A stretch of 64,000 nucleotides of DNA from Flavobacterium sp. UBA4098 (GCA_002382495.1 DFXW01000015.1:64042-128041); one strand, 5' to 3'; positions 1 to 10,311 are shown, numbered from the stretch's first letter. Notes: generated by a model not told the origin, from the sequence alone. Made by a program: numbers and translations.

Positions 1-1209
1 ACGATCACTGATGAATTGCGTATGGCAACCAACTTTAAAGGGAAAGTCATTGGGATGAGTATTAAAGACCGAGGTGCAATTTTGCCAGCGGGTCATTTTG
101 CCAATGGGGCGTATTGGTACAGTAAAACGGGAGCGTTTATTTCGAGTACGTTTTATGGCACAAGTTTACCTTCATGGGTTACGGATTTCAATAACGAAAA
201 GCGTTATTTAAATTACATTAATGGGGGTTGGGATTTGCTTAAGCCAGTTGTTACTTATGATGAAAGTTTAGTTGATGATAATCCGTATGAAGGAAAAATT
301 GACAAAACCACAGGACCTGTTTTTCCATATAATTTGAAAAAAATATACGATGAAAAGGGGGCGGATGTTTTGCGTACTACGCCTTTTGGCAATGACATTT
401 TAGCCGATTTGGCGATAAGAGCAATTGATAAAGAACAATTAGGGAAAGACGCTATTACTGATTTCTTAACCGTAAGTTTCTCTTCAACAGATTACGTTGG
501 ACATACTTTTGGGCCGCGTTCTATGGAATTGCAAGACACCTATTTGCGATTGGATTTGACTTTAGCTAAGTTCATGACGTATTTGGATCAAACGGTGGGG
601 AAAGACAATTATGTAGTTTTTTTAACTGCTGATCATGCTGGAGCAGAAAATCCCAACTATTTGAAAGATAATAAATACAATGTTAAAAATGTTCCCTCTA
701 AAAGTGTGGATGCTGCTTTACGAAAATTTTCTATAGATACTTTTGGTGCTGATGTCGTTTTGAATTATTCAAATTTCAATATTTTCTTTAACAAACCAGT
801 ATTGAAAGAAAAAGGATTGGACTTAGCTAAAGTGAAACAAAGTTTCAAGGACTTTATGATGTCACAAGACCAAGTAAAAAGGGTTTATACCGAAGAAGAA
901 ATTTTGGCATCATCCGGAGATGATTATTTCTTGAGTTTTATTGCCAAAGGCTATGATCCAAAGCAAAATGGAGATCTTTTTATTTTAGACAAAGCAGGCT
1001 ATTTAGAATACATTGAGACAGGAACAACGCATGGTTCGGCTAATAGTTATGACACGCATGTACCGATGCTTTTTTACGGTTGGCATGTTCCCAAAGGGAA
1101 TTCACATTCCAAAAAACACATCACTCAAATAGCACCAACGCTTTCACAACTATTGAAAATTCCATTTCCTAATGGAACTGAGTCAGAAGTTTTAGAAGAG
1201 TTGTTTTAG
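1..1209 (+). CDS. pafA: PafA-type alkaline phosphatase, 5' end outside window
   Basis: C-terminal part of a periplasmic alkaline phosphatase of the PafA/nucleotide pyrophosphatase superfamily, which releases inorganic phosphate from phosphomonoesters. The reading frame is open from base 1, so the signal peptide and the nucleophile Thr lie upstream. Visible family features are SIKDRGAILPAGH, holding the Lys-x-Arg pair typical of PafA; STDYVGHTFGP and TADHAG, supplying Asp/His zinc ligands; and the late THGSANSYDTHVPM His ligand. The gene ends at a hairpin shared with the convergent lysA. The family call is firm; substrate preference cannot be read. Confidence 0.9.
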   Translation, partial: TITDELRMATNFKGKVIGMSIKDRGAILPAGHFANGAYWYSKTGAFISSTFYGTSLPSWVTDFNNEKRYLNYINGGWDLLKPVVTYDESLVDDNPYEGKIDKTTGPVFPYNLKKIYDEKGADVLRTTPFGNDILADLAIRAIDKEQLGKDAITDFLTVSFSSTDYVGHTFGPRSMELQDTYLRLDLTLAKFMTYLDQTVGKDNYVVFLTADHAGAENPNYLKDNKYNVKNVPSKSVDAALRKFSIDTFGADVVLNYSNFNIFFNKPVLKEKGLDLAKVKQSFKDFMMSQDQVKRVYTEEEILASSGDDYFLSFIAKGYDPKQNGDLFILDKAGYLEYIETGTTHGSANSYDTHVPMLFYGWHVPKGNSHSKKHITQIAPTLSQLLKIPFPNGTESEVLEELF

Positions 1210-1226
1210 AAATTATTCGTAGCTAT

Positions 1227-1260
1227 AAAAAATCCCGTTCTATTAAACGGGATTTTTTTA
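1227..1260. terminator. Bidirectional terminator between pafA and lysA
   Basis: Stem AAATCCCGTT / AACGGGATTT with a short loop, flanked by A-run and T-run, sits between the convergent pafA and lysA stops. Confidence 0.85.
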
Positions 1261-1264
1261 TGTA

Positions 1265-2482
1265 TTAAACAGTTGCAGCGACTGGCAACGGAATTTGATT
1301 GCGTAGTAGATCTTCAAACGATTCTTTGGCACGAATTAAATGGCCTTCACCATTCATCCATAAAACCTCTGCGGGTTTGTATCTCGAATTGTAATTTGAT
1401 GACATTGAGAAGCAATATGCTCCTGCATTTTTGAAACATAGAATGTCTCCCTCGTTGATTTCAGCAATGCGTCGGTTGTTAGCAAAAGTATCTGTCTCGC
1501 AAATGTAACCCACAACAGAATAGAAACGTTCTTTTCCCTTTGGATTAGAGATGTTTTCGATATGGTGTTGAGAACCGTATAACATCGGACGAATCAAGTG
1601 GTTGAATCCACTGTCCACTCCTGCAAAAACAGTAGAAGTAGTTTGTTTTACCACATTCACTTTTGCCAAAAAGAAACCGGCCTCACTCACCAAGAATTTT
1701 CCTGGTTCGAAGATTAAGGTCAATTCTTTACCATATTCTGTGCAGAAATCATTGAAACGTTTGGATAATTTTTTACCTAACTCTTCAATATCCGTTTCAA
1801 TATCGTCTTTTTTATATGGCACTTTGAATCCGCTTCCGAAATCTAAAAATTCTAAGTTTTTGAAATTTTTGGCAACATCAAATAAGATTTCAGCAGCATA
1901 CAAGAATACCTCAATATCTAAAATATCCGATCCTGTGTGCATGTGAATACCCACAATATTCATTTTTGTATTTTCTACAATACGAATCAAGTGAGGCAAT
2001 TGGTGAATTGAAATACCAAATTTACTGTCAATATGACCCACAGAAATGTTGGTGTTTCCACCCGCCATTACATGAGGATTAATACGAATACAAACTGGAG
2101 TGTCTGGATATTTGGTTCCAAATTGCTCTAAGATAGACAAGTTGTCAATGTTGATTTGAACACCCATTGCAGCTACTTCTTCGATTTCTTCTAAAGAAAC
2201 ACCGTTAGGTGTAAAAAATATTTTTTCAGGCTCATAACCGGCGTGTAATCCTAATAAAACCTCTTGAATAGAAACCGTATCTAAACCAGAACCCATATCT
2301 CTCAATAACTGAAGAATAGCTACATTTGATAATGCTTTCATAGCATAATTTATGCGAAGGGTATCTACTTTTGAAAACGCTTTGGTTAATCGGTTGTATT
2401 GCGATTGTATTTTTTCGGCATCATAAACATATAAGGGGCTGCCAAACTGTTCTGCTAATTGTAATAAGTCTTTTCCTTGCAT
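1265..2482 (-). CDS. lysA: Diaminopimelate decarboxylase
   Basis: PLP-dependent decarboxylase of the alanine-racemase fold that converts meso-diaminopimelate to lysine, the last step of lysine synthesis. At 405 residues it has normal length. The PLP lysine lies in NYAMKALSN near residue 48. HMHTGSD, the Gly-rich LDFGSGF and EPGKFLVSEAG (phosphate and substrate contacts) are all present, as is the C-terminal GAYCFSMSSNYNSR active-site segment. It is a single-gene unit with its own candidate promoter and a terminator shared with pafA. Ornithine/arginine decarboxylase relatives are less likely given the motifs and length. Confidence 0.93.
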   Translation of the reverse strand: MQGKDLLQLAEQFGSPLYVYDAEKIQSQYNRLTKAFSKVDTLRINYAMKALSNVAILQLLRDMGSGLDTVSIQEVLLGLHAGYEPEKIFFTPNGVSLEEIEEVAAMGVQINIDNLSILEQFGTKYPDTPVCIRINPHVMAGGNTNISVGHIDSKFGISIHQLPHLIRIVENTKMNIVGIHMHTGSDILDIEVFLYAAEILFDVAKNFKNLEFLDFGSGFKVPYKKDDIETDIEELGKKLSKRFNDFCTEYGKELTLIFEPGKFLVSEAGFFLAKVNVVKQTTSTVFAGVDSGFNHLIRPMLYGSQHHIENISNPKGKERFYSVVGYICETDTFANNRRIAEINEGDILCFKNAGAYCFSMSSNYNSRYKPAEVLWMNGEGHLIRAKESFEDLLRNQIPLPVAATV

Positions 2483-2499
2483 TGGATTCTAATTTTGGG

Positions 2500-2531
2500 C
2501 AAATTTATAGTTCTTATATCGTACAAACAAA
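2500..2531 (-). promoter_or_regulatory. Candidate lysA promoter
   Basis: On the minus strand a -33 TTTG (2528-2531) and a -7 TAAATTTG (2500-2507), separated by 20 bp, match the Bacteroidota primary-sigma consensus TTTG / TAnnTTTG. The predicted leader before the lysA ATG is only about 10 nt. Confidence 0.5.
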
Positions 2532-2607
2532 TTAAAAAGGATAGTTTAACAAAATATAACAAAATGTTTAATTTAAAACATTACATCCATTTTAATGAAA
2601 AAATATA

Positions 2608-2640
2608 AAAAAAATCCCTTGAATTGAATCAAGGGATTTT
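2608..2640 (-). terminator. Terminator after gltD
   Basis: Stem AAAATCCCTTGA / TCAAGGGATTTT with a 6-nt loop and a T-run in the minus direction, directly after the gltD stop. Confidence 0.85.
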
Positions 2641-2663
2641 TGGAGAGTTGTGTTGTTGTTTAG

Positions 2664-4118
2664 TTATAGTGTAGGTAAATCTCCGTTACCTTTTGTAGGT
2701 AGGTTTGTTGAACCCATTAAGAACAAATCTACTTCTCTTGCAGCTTCACGTCCTTCAGATATAGCCCAAACAATTAAGGATTGTCCTCTTCTCATATCAC
2801 CTGCAGTGAAAATGTGAGGTACATTCGTTTTGTAATTGGTTGCTTTATAATTGGTTCTAAAATCAGTTTCAATGCCTAATTGTTCGCTTAATGTTTTTTC
2901 AGGACCTGTAAATCCTAGGGCTAACAATGCTAAGTCACAAGGCCAGATTTTTTCTGAACCTTCTCTTTCAATTAATTCAGGGCGTTGTCCTGGAACAATT
3001 TTCCATTCTACTTCTACTGTTTTTAAAGCAGTTAATTCGCCTTTATCATTAGTGATGAACTCTTTGGTATTAATCAACCAGTTTCGGTTACAACCTTCTT
3101 CGTGTGAAGAGGATGTTTTCAATTGTAACGGCCAGTAAGGCCATGGAGTCGATTCGCTTCTACCAACCGGTGGTTTTGGCATAATCTCAAAGTTGGTTAC
3201 TGATTTGGCACCTTGTCGGTTAGACGTACCCACACAGTCAGAACCCGTATCTCCACCACCAATAACGATAACATCTTTACCGGTAGCAACAATTTGGTCA
3301 GCAACAGATTCTCCCCAAACTACTTTAGTTTGTTGTGTTAAGAATGTCATGGCTTGGACTACACCTTTAGCATCTGCTCCTTTGGTTGGTAATCCTCTTC
3401 TTTCAGTTGCACCACCACAAAGAACAACAGAATCAAATGTATTCAATTCTTCTACACTGAAGTTGACTCCAACATGAACGTTTGTTTTGAAAGTGATTCC
3501 TTCTGCTTCTAGGATAGCCACACGTCTGTCGATGATTCCTTTTTCTAATTTGAAATTTGGAATTCCGTAACGTAATAAACCTCCAATAGCATTGTCTCTT
3601 TCAAAAACCGTTACCGTATGACCGGCACGGTTCAATTGTTGTGCTGCCGCTAATCCAGCAGGTCCAGAACCTACAACAGCTACTGTTTTACCAGTTCTTT
3701 GAGTAGGAATTTGTGGTTTGATCCAACCTTCTGCAAAACCTCTTTCGACAATATTTTTTTCAATATTTTCAATAGCAACTGGTTCTTTGATAATACCTAA
3801 TACACACGATTTTTCGCAAGGTGCTGGGCATAATCTTCCTGTAAATTCTGGGAAGTTATTGGTTGATTGCAAGATGGCCAATGCGCTTTCCCATTCTTCC
3901 TGGTGCACCATGTCGTTAAAATCAGGAATTAAATTTCCTAACGGACAGGAACTATGACAGAACGGAATACCGCAATCCATACATCTTGAACCTTGTTCTT
4001 TTATTTTTTCTTTCGATAACGGAACTGTAAATTCATTGTAATTAGAAACACGTTCTGCTACAGCTACATTACTTTCGTCCGCTCTACTATATTCTTTAAA
4101 TCCACCTATCTTTCCCAT
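2664..4118 (-). CDS. gltD: Glutamate synthase small subunit
   Basis: FAD/NAD(P)H-binding beta subunit of glutamate synthase. It passes electrons from NAD(P)H to the large subunit for reductive transfer of glutamine amide nitrogen to 2-oxoglutarate. At 484 residues it has usual length. The N-terminal Cys clusters CMDCGIPFCHSSCP and CPAPCEKSC bind two [4Fe-4S] centres. Dinucleotide folds are seen at VGSGPAGLAAA (about residue 149) and VIGGGDTGSDC (about residue 286). The C-terminal FTAGDMRRGQSLIVWA is the FAD-contacting segment. Only 2 bp separate it from gltB, so the two are cotranscribed. Confidence 0.96.
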   Translation of the reverse strand: MGKIGGFKEYSRADESNVAVAERVSNYNEFTVPLSKEKIKEQGSRCMDCGIPFCHSSCPLGNLIPDFNDMVHQEEWESALAILQSTNNFPEFTGRLCPAPCEKSCVLGIIKEPVAIENIEKNIVERGFAEGWIKPQIPTQRTGKTVAVVGSGPAGLAAAQQLNRAGHTVTVFERDNAIGGLLRYGIPNFKLEKGIIDRRVAILEAEGITFKTNVHVGVNFSVEELNTFDSVVLCGGATERRGLPTKGADAKGVVQAMTFLTQQTKVVWGESVADQIVATGKDVIVIGGGDTGSDCVGTSNRQGAKSVTNFEIMPKPPVGRSESTPWPYWPLQLKTSSSHEEGCNRNWLINTKEFITNDKGELTALKTVEVEWKIVPGQRPELIEREGSEKIWPCDLALLALGFTGPEKTLSEQLGIETDFRTNYKATNYKTNVPHIFTAGDMRRGQSLIVWAISEGREAAREVDLFLMGSTNLPTKGNGDLPTL

Positions 4119-4120
4119 GA

Positions 4121-7100
4121 CTATTGTGCTATTAATTCTTCCACTTTATTTTCTTCTGCCAATCTTTGTAATGCTTTTTTGTAATCGGTTGGCATCACTT
4201 TGATAAAGTGTTTTTGTTGATTCTCCCAATCCGCTAAAATTCGTTTAGCTAACGGGCTATTAGTATACATAGAATGATTTTTAATCAATCGTCTCAATTT
4301 AATAATATCTTCTGCTTCGTTTTCTTCGAAAGCAACCATTTCCATATTACAAACTGTGGCGTCAAATTTTTTCTCTGGGTCGTATACATAAGCAATACCA
4401 CCACTCATACCTGCAGCGAAGTTTCTTCCAGTTTTACCTAAAATAACTACGTTACCACCGGTCATGTATTCACAACCATGATCCCCAATTCCTTCTACGA
4501 CTGCTGTTGCACCTGAATTACGGACTGCAAAACGCTCTCCAGCCATACCATTGATATAGGCTTCACCAGTAATCGCTCCGTAAAGCGCAACGTTACCAAT
4601 GATAATGTTCTCTTCAGGTTTGAAAGTAGCCGTTGGTGGCACTTTGATGATTAATTTACCACCAGAAAGTCCTTTTCCTAAGTAATCATTACAGTTACCG
4701 TGGATTTTGAAAGACAATCCATTCGTAGCAAATGCTCCAAAACTTTGTCCAGCCGAACCTGTAAAGTCCACCAAGATCGTATCGTCTGGTAAACCTTGTG
4801 CTCCGTATATTTTAGAAATTTCGTTACTTAATATAGCTCCTACTGAACGGTCTGTATTTTTGATATTGAAAGTAACTCTAGTTTTCTCTTTTCTATAAAT
4901 AGAAGGAATAGCTGCTTTGATAATATCAAAATCCAATACGTTTTCTAAGGCGTGATCTTGCGATGTTGTATTGTGATTTGGAACTACGTTTGCTTTTTCC
5001 GGTTTATATAAAATCGCTGATAAATCCAACCCATTTGCTTTGTAATGATCGATCGCTTTGTTCACATTTAATTTTTGTGATTGACCTACCATTTCTTTCA
5101 AGGTTCTGAAACCTAATTGAGCCATGATTTGTCTTAATTCTTCTGCAATAAAATACATGAAGTTGATCACATGTTCTGGAGTTCCTTTGAAATTTTTTCT
5201 CAATTCAGGATCTTGTGTAGCAATACCCACTGGACAAGTGTTCAAGTGACATGCTCTCATCATGATACAACCTGACGCTACTAATGGAGCGGTTGCAAAT
5301 CCGAATTCTTCTGCTCCCAATAAAGCAGCCACGGCTACGTCACGACCTGTTTTTAATTGTCCGTCACACTCTAAAACGACACGACTTCTTAAGTCATTTA
5401 GAATTAAAGTTTGTTGTGCTTCTGCCAATCCCAATTCCCATGGAATACCGGTATGTTGTAATGAAGTCAATGGTGCAGCACCCGTTCCTCCATCGTATCC
5501 TGAAATCAAGATGACGTCGGCTTTTGCTTTGGCAACACCAGCAGCAATAGTTCCAACACCCACTTCAGATACTAATTTTACGTTTACACGTGCCTCACGG
5601 TTGGCATTTTTCAAGTCAAAGATTAATTGTGATAAATCTTCGATAGAATAAATATCGTGGTGTGGAGGAGGAGAAATTAATCCAACATAAGGTGTTGAAT
5701 TTCTAGTTTCTGCAATCCAAGGCACTACTTTTTCTCCAGGAAGTTGTCCACCTTCACCAGGTTTTGCTCCTTGAGCCATTTTAATTTGGATTTCTTTGGC
5801 GTTAGTTAAATAGTTAATCGACACACCAAAACGTCCTGATGCTACTTGTTTAATAGCACTATTTTTAGAGTCACCATTTAATTCTTTTTGGAAACGTTTT
5901 GGATTTTCACCCCCTTCTCCAGAGTTACTCTTACCACCAATACGGTTCATAGCAATCGCTAAATTCTCGTGTGCTTCAGAACTGATCGATCCATAAGACA
6001 TCGCACCTGTTTTGAATTTCTTAACGATTTCGGTCCAAGGTTCAACTTCGTCAATAGAAATTGGATCTAAATTGTTGAATTCAAATAAACCTCTAATGGT
6101 CATCAAGTTTTCACTTTGATTGTTAACCATATCAGAATATTGTTTGTAGGCTTCTGGGCTGTTCAAACGAACTGCTTGTTGCAACTTAGCAATTGTAGTA
6201 GGGTTGAACATGTGTTTCTCACCTGATCGTCTCCATCTGTAAATACCACCAATTTCCAAAGGCAATAAGTTGGCAATTTTAGAATTAGGAAACGCTTTTT
6301 GGTGTCTTTTCTTGATTTCTTTTTCCACTTCCATCAATCCAATTCCTTCAATTCGAGAGGGAGTGAAAGGGAAATATTTAGTACTAAACGATTTGTTTAG
6401 ACCTAGAATTTCAAAAATTTGAGCCGCTTTGTAGGAATGCAAGGTAGAGATACCGATTTTATTCATAATCTTAACGATTCCTTTGGCAATAGCTTTATTG
6501 TAGTTTGTAATAGCGTAATCTGCTTTAACTCCTGTAATATGTCCTTCGTTTACTTGGTCATGAATGATTTCATTCACCATATACGGATTGATCGCACTAG
6601 CACCGTATCCAAATAATAAAGCAAAGTGGTGTGGTTCACGTGGCTCAGCCGATTCGATGATGATACCAAATTTAGAACGAACCCCTAATTTGTTTAAAGT
6701 ATGGTGAATATAAGAACAAGCCAATAACATTGGGATTGGCGCTAATTTTTCAGTAACGCCTCTATCTGAAAGGATTACAATGTTACATCCTTCAGAAACC
6801 GCTTTGAAAGTAGCTTGAATACATTTTTCTAATGAACGCTCTAAACCGTTCACTCCTTTTTCTATTTTGTATAAAGTAGAAATAGTAACCGATTTAAAAT
6901 CGGCGTGATCAATGTTTCTTATTTTATCTAAATCCTCGTTAGAGATAACTGGATTTTGAATTTTGATTTTTTTACTGTGTTTTTCGTCAATATCAAAAAT
7001 ATTGAAATCACCACCTACAGCCAAACTAATATCAGTAATAATTTCCTCACGAATACCATCCAAAGGGGGGTTGGTTACCTGAGCAAATAATTGTTTGAAA

Positions 7101-8638
7101 TAGTTGTATAATAATTGCGGTTGTTCTGATAAAACAGCTAGTGGAGTATCATTACCCATAGAACTGATGGCTTCAGCACCTTTGGCTCCCATAGGGTTAA
7201 TGATGGTTTTTAAATCTTCAATAGTATAGCCAAACAAACGCTGTCTCGTATGGAAATCGATAGTTTCGGTTGGGATAGGGTTGTTTGTGTAAGGTATTTG
7301 TGCCAATTGAACCAAATTACCATCCAACCATTTTTGGTAAGGACGTTTGGTTACCACTGCATTTTTAACTTCTTCATCTTCTATGATTCGACCTTCGTTC
7401 ATGTCAACCAAAAACATTTTTCCTGGCTCTAAACGTCCGTGTTGAATTACATCTTCTGGATCGATATCCAATACACCAATTTCAGATGACATGATTACGA
7501 ATCCACTTTTTGTCAACGTATAACGAGAAGGACGTAGTCCATTTCTATCCAATAAAGCTCCAATTACATTTCCGTCAGTAAACGGAATAGAAGCAGGACC
7601 ATCCCAAGGTTCCATGATACAAGCGTTGTATTCATAGAATGCTTTTTTCTCTTTCGACATGGTTTGGTGTTTTTCCCAAGCTTCTGGAACCACCATCATC
7701 ATCGCTTCGGGTAAAGAACGTCCTGTCATCAATAACAATTCAACTACCATGTCCATAGAAGCGGAATCAGATTTTCCTTCTAAGATGATTGGGAATAATT
7801 TTTTGATATCGTCTCCGAAGATTGGGCTTTCCATCAATTCTTCACGAGAACGCATACGGCTTACATTTCCTCTCAAGGTATTGATTTCCCCATTGTGACA
7901 CATGTATCTAAAAGGTTGTGCCAAATCCCAAGACGGGAAAGTGTTGGTAGAGAAACGTTGGTGAACCAAAGCCAATCTCGTAACTAAATCGGTATCCGTT
8001 AAATCAGTATAGTATCTACTGATGTCTTCCGGCATCAATAAACCTTTATATATAATAGTTGTAGTAGATAAACTAGTAAAATAGTATCTGTGGCTTTCCG
8101 AAGTTTTAGAGTTGCGGATCGCATGCTCTGAAATTTTTCTTGCAGCAAATAATTTGGCATTGAATTCTTGTTCAGTAATCTTCAATCCATTTTTACCAAC
8201 AAAAACTTGTTTGATAGTTGGTTCTTTTTCTGCCGCTACTTGTCCTAAATTAGATACATCAACAGGAACATCTCTCCAACCTAATATTTGTAAATTTTGA
8301 TCTTGTACACATTTTTCAAAAGTCTTGATACAAAAATCAACTTGATTCTGACTTTTCGGTAAAAAAAGCATACCTACTGCATATTCGCGAACTTCTGGTA
8401 GCTCGAAATGGCATACTTTTTTAAAGAACGCATCTGGAATATCAAATAAAATTCCAGCTCCATCTCCCGTTCTTCCATCGGCACTTACCGCACCACGGTG
8501 CTCTAATTTTATTAGGATGTCAAGTGCTTTGTGAATAATGTCATTCGACTTGATTCCATTCAAATTACAGATAAATCCTGCACCACAATTGTCGTGCTCA
8601 AATTCTGGTAAATAAAGGCCTTGTTCTTTAACTTTCAT
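4121..8638 (-). CDS. gltB: Glutamate synthase large subunit
   Basis: Alpha subunit of glutamate synthase, 1505 residues, full length. The N-terminal class-II amidotransferase domain has its nucleophile at Cys18 (HDNCGAGF), so a 17-residue propeptide must be removed. The central and FMN-binding synthase domains follow, including a GDGAGI-type segment near the N terminus and the glutamate synthase signature around SGYDGGTGAAP. CIMMRACHLNTCPVG is the [3Fe-4S] motif. The C-terminal GXGXG beta-helix repeats (GNVALYGAITG to MSGGIAYV) complete the protein. It is first in a two-gene operon with gltD. Confidence 0.97.
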   Translation of the reverse strand: MKVKEQGLYLPEFEHDNCGAGFICNLNGIKSNDIIHKALDILIKLEHRGAVSADGRTGDGAGILFDIPDAFFKKVCHFELPEVREYAVGMLFLPKSQNQVDFCIKTFEKCVQDQNLQILGWRDVPVDVSNLGQVAAEKEPTIKQVFVGKNGLKITEQEFNAKLFAARKISEHAIRNSKTSESHRYYFTSLSTTTIIYKGLLMPEDISRYYTDLTDTDLVTRLALVHQRFSTNTFPSWDLAQPFRYMCHNGEINTLRGNVSRMRSREELMESPIFGDDIKKLFPIILEGKSDSASMDMVVELLLMTGRSLPEAMMMVVPEAWEKHQTMSKEKKAFYEYNACIMEPWDGPASIPFTDGNVIGALLDRNGLRPSRYTLTKSGFVIMSSEIGVLDIDPEDVIQHGRLEPGKMFLVDMNEGRIIEDEEVKNAVVTKRPYQKWLDGNLVQLAQIPYTNNPIPTETIDFHTRQRLFGYTIEDLKTIINPMGAKGAEAISSMGNDTPLAVLSEQPQLLYNYFKQLFAQVTNPPLDGIREEIITDISLAVGGDFNIFDIDEKHSKKIKIQNPVISNEDLDKIRNIDHADFKSVTISTLYKIEKGVNGLERSLEKCIQATFKAVSEGCNIVILSDRGVTEKLAPIPMLLACSYIHHTLNKLGVRSKFGIIIESAEPREPHHFALLFGYGASAINPYMVNEIIHDQVNEGHITGVKADYAITNYNKAIAKGIVKIMNKIGISTLHSYKAAQIFEILGLNKSFSTKYFPFTPSRIEGIGLMEVEKEIKKRHQKAFPNSKIANLLPLEIGGIYRWRRSGEKHMFNPTTIAKLQQAVRLNSPEAYKQYSDMVNNQSENLMTIRGLFEFNNLDPISIDEVEPWTEIVKKFKTGAMSYGSISSEAHENLAIAMNRIGGKSNSGEGGENPKRFQKELNGDSKNSAIKQVASGRFGVSINYLTNAKEIQIKMAQGAKPGEGGQLPGEKVVPWIAETRNSTPYVGLISPPPHHDIYSIEDLSQLIFDLKNANREARVNVKLVSEVGVGTIAAGVAKAKADVILISGYDGGTGAAPLTSLQHTGIPWELGLAEAQQTLILNDLRSRVVLECDGQLKTGRDVAVAALLGAEEFGFATAPLVASGCIMMRACHLNTCPVGIATQDPELRKNFKGTPEHVINFMYFIAEELRQIMAQLGFRTLKEMVGQSQKLNVNKAIDHYKANGLDLSAILYKPEKANVVPNHNTTSQDHALENVLDFDIIKAAIPSIYRKEKTRVTFNIKNTDRSVGAILSNEISKIYGAQGLPDDTILVDFTGSAGQSFGAFATNGLSFKIHGNCNDYLGKGLSGGKLIIKVPPTATFKPEENIIIGNVALYGAITGEAYINGMAGERFAVRNSGATAVVEGIGDHGCEYMTGGNVVILGKTGRNFAAGMSGGIAYVYDPEKKFDATVCNMEMVAFEENEAEDIIKLRRLIKNHSMYTNSPLAKRILADWENQQKHFIKVMPTDYKKALQRLAEENKVEELIAQ

Positions 8639-8655
8639 GCTTGATAATTTTTTTA

Positions 8656-8692
8656 CAAAATTAAATATTTCGTACTATTTACCGAACTCAAA
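8656..8692 (-). promoter_or_regulatory. Candidate gltBD promoter
   Basis: Minus-strand -7 box TAATTTTG (8656-8663) about 18 bp before the gltB ATG is a perfect TAnnTTTG match. The nearest -33 TTTG (8689-8692) is 25 bp away, longer than usual. Confidence 0.35.
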
Positions 8693-8966
8693 ACCCCTTT
8701 TCGGTTGATTTTTACCAAAATAATAGAAAACGGTTCTATAAATGAAGATATTGTTATTAAATGGTGATTGAATTGAGGTATTGACAATTGGCAGCGTGAA
8801 TTTTACCCTAAAAATGCTGATTTTGAAGCTAAAAACAGAAATATAACAGAATGTTATTTTTTGTAACAAATTAGTTGGTATTATTTAAATTTTATTGAAA
8901 AATCACTCTTTTCGATAAAGCATCAAATATAATTAAGAAGAACTACTTTTTTAATGAAAAAAATAT
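8693..8966. other. Intergenic region between divergent gltB and sucC
   Basis: Very AT-rich spacer between divergent operons. Apart from the promoters at its two edges I see no gene, repeat or convincing hairpin. A 64-codon minus-strand frame lies here but has no start context or recognisable content. Confidence 0.6.
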
Positions 8967-8995
8967 ATTGTATGTATATTATTTTGCTATTTTTG
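8967..8995 (+). promoter_or_regulatory. Candidate sucC promoter
   Basis: ATTG (8967-8970), 17-bp spacer, TATTTTTG (8988-8995). This is a good Bacteroidota -33/-7 pair giving a leader of about 45 nt before sucC. Confidence 0.55.
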
Positions 8996-9045
8996 TACCA
9001 CTTTTATTCTGAAATAATTTCAGAGAAGCAGACAAATTCATTATT

Positions 9046-10239
9046 ATGAACATACACGAATATCAAGGAAAAGAGATTCTATCTAGCTATGGAGTTCGCA
9101 TTCAACGCGGAATTGTAGCCAATAGTCCAGTAGAAGCTGTTGCTGCAGCGAAACAATTAACTGCCGAAACCGGAACAGGTTGGTACGTTGTTAAAGCACA
9201 AGTTCACGCAGGTGGACGTGGAAAAGGTGGTGGAGTGAAGTTGGCTAAAAACTTACAACAAGTAGAAGAGATTTCTGAGCAAATTATCGGAATGCAATTG
9301 GTAACACCTCAAACTTCTGCAGAAGGTAAAAAAGTACACAAAGTTTTAATTGCTGAGGATGTATATTATCCAGGTGAAAGCGAAACCTCTGAATTTTATG
9401 TTTCTGTTTTATTGAACAGAGCCACAGGTCGTAATATGATTATGTATTCTACTGAAGGTGGAATGGATATTGAAGAAGTGGCGGAACATACTCCTCATTT
9501 AATTTTTACAGAAGAAATTGATCCTGCTGTTGGATTGCAAGGATTTCAAGCAAGAAGAATTGCTTTTAATTTAGGTCTTTCTGGAAATGCTTTCAAAGAA
9601 ATGGTAAAATTCATCGATTCTTTATACAATGCGTATATTGGTTCAGACGCGTCTATGTTTGAAATCAATCCAGTATTGAAAACTTCGGATGATAAAATAT
9701 TAGCAGTGGATGCTAAAGTTAATATTGACGATAACGCTTTATACAGACAAAAAGCGTATGCAGACATGCGTGATATACGTGAGGAAAATCCAATCGAAGT
9801 TGAAGCAAAAGAAGTAGGCTTAAACTATGTTGACCTTGACGGAACTGTTGGATGTATGGTAAACGGAGCTGGATTAGCGATGGCTACTATGGATTTAATT
9901 AAATATGCAGGTTTTGAACCAGCTAACTTCCTTGACGTAGGAGGAACTGCTGATGCAAAACGTGTTGAGACTGCTTTCCGTATTATCTTAAAAGATCCAA
10001 ACGTAAAAGCTATCTTAATCAATATTTTTGGTGGAATTGTTCGTTGTGACCGTGTGGCGCAAGGGGTAGTAGATGCCTACAAAAATATGGGTGATGCGAT
10101 TAAAGTGCCAATCATTGTTCGTTTACAAGGTACTAACGCAGCAATTGCAAAAGAATTAATTGATAATTCAGGAATGCCAATTTTATCTGCTGTTGAATTC
10201 CAAGAAGCAGCGGACCAAGTTCAAGCGGCACTTTCTTAA
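9046..10239 (+). CDS. sucC: Succinyl-CoA ligase beta subunit
   Basis: ADP/GDP-forming succinyl-CoA synthetase beta chain of the TCA cycle, 397 residues. The N-terminal ATP-grasp domain starts MNIHEYQGKEIL and carries the Gly-rich GGRGKGGGVKLAK loop. EINPVLKTSDD contributes metal ligands. The C-terminal CoA-ligase domain has NIFGGIVRCDRVAQG. The alpha subunit gene sucD is not adjacent, so the two subunits are encoded apart, at least within this window. A terminator follows directly. Confidence 0.96.
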   Translation: MNIHEYQGKEILSSYGVRIQRGIVANSPVEAVAAAKQLTAETGTGWYVVKAQVHAGGRGKGGGVKLAKNLQQVEEISEQIIGMQLVTPQTSAEGKKVHKVLIAEDVYYPGESETSEFYVSVLLNRATGRNMIMYSTEGGMDIEEVAEHTPHLIFTEEIDPAVGLQGFQARRIAFNLGLSGNAFKEMVKFIDSLYNAYIGSDASMFEINPVLKTSDDKILAVDAKVNIDDNALYRQKAYADMRDIREENPIEVEAKEVGLNYVDLDGTVGCMVNGAGLAMATMDLIKYAGFEPANFLDVGGTADAKRVETAFRIILKDPNVKAILINIFGGIVRCDRVAQGVVDAYKNMGDAIKVPIIVRLQGTNAAIAKELIDNSGMPILSAVEFQEAADQVQAALS

Positions 10240-10257
10240 TTAGAAGAAAAAAATTGA

Positions 10258-10293
10258 TAAAAAAAATCCTGAGTGAAAGCTCAGGATTTTTTT
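10258..10293. terminator. Bidirectional terminator after sucC
   Basis: Stem AAAAATCCTGAG / CTCAGGATTTTT with a 6-nt loop, flanked by A- and T-runs, between convergent sucC and the 84-residue gene. Confidence 0.85.
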
Positions 10294-10311
10294 GTTTTGT
10301 ATAGTGTGTAT

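Noticed and set aside
5262..5651. Long antisense frames inside gltB and clpB
   Set aside because: They mirror the codon pattern of strongly conserved genes on the other strand and have no protein-like features.
8675..8869. 64-codon minus-strand frame between gltB and sucC
   Set aside because: AT-rich Phe/Ile-heavy composition, no recognisable domain, and it overlaps the gltBD promoter.
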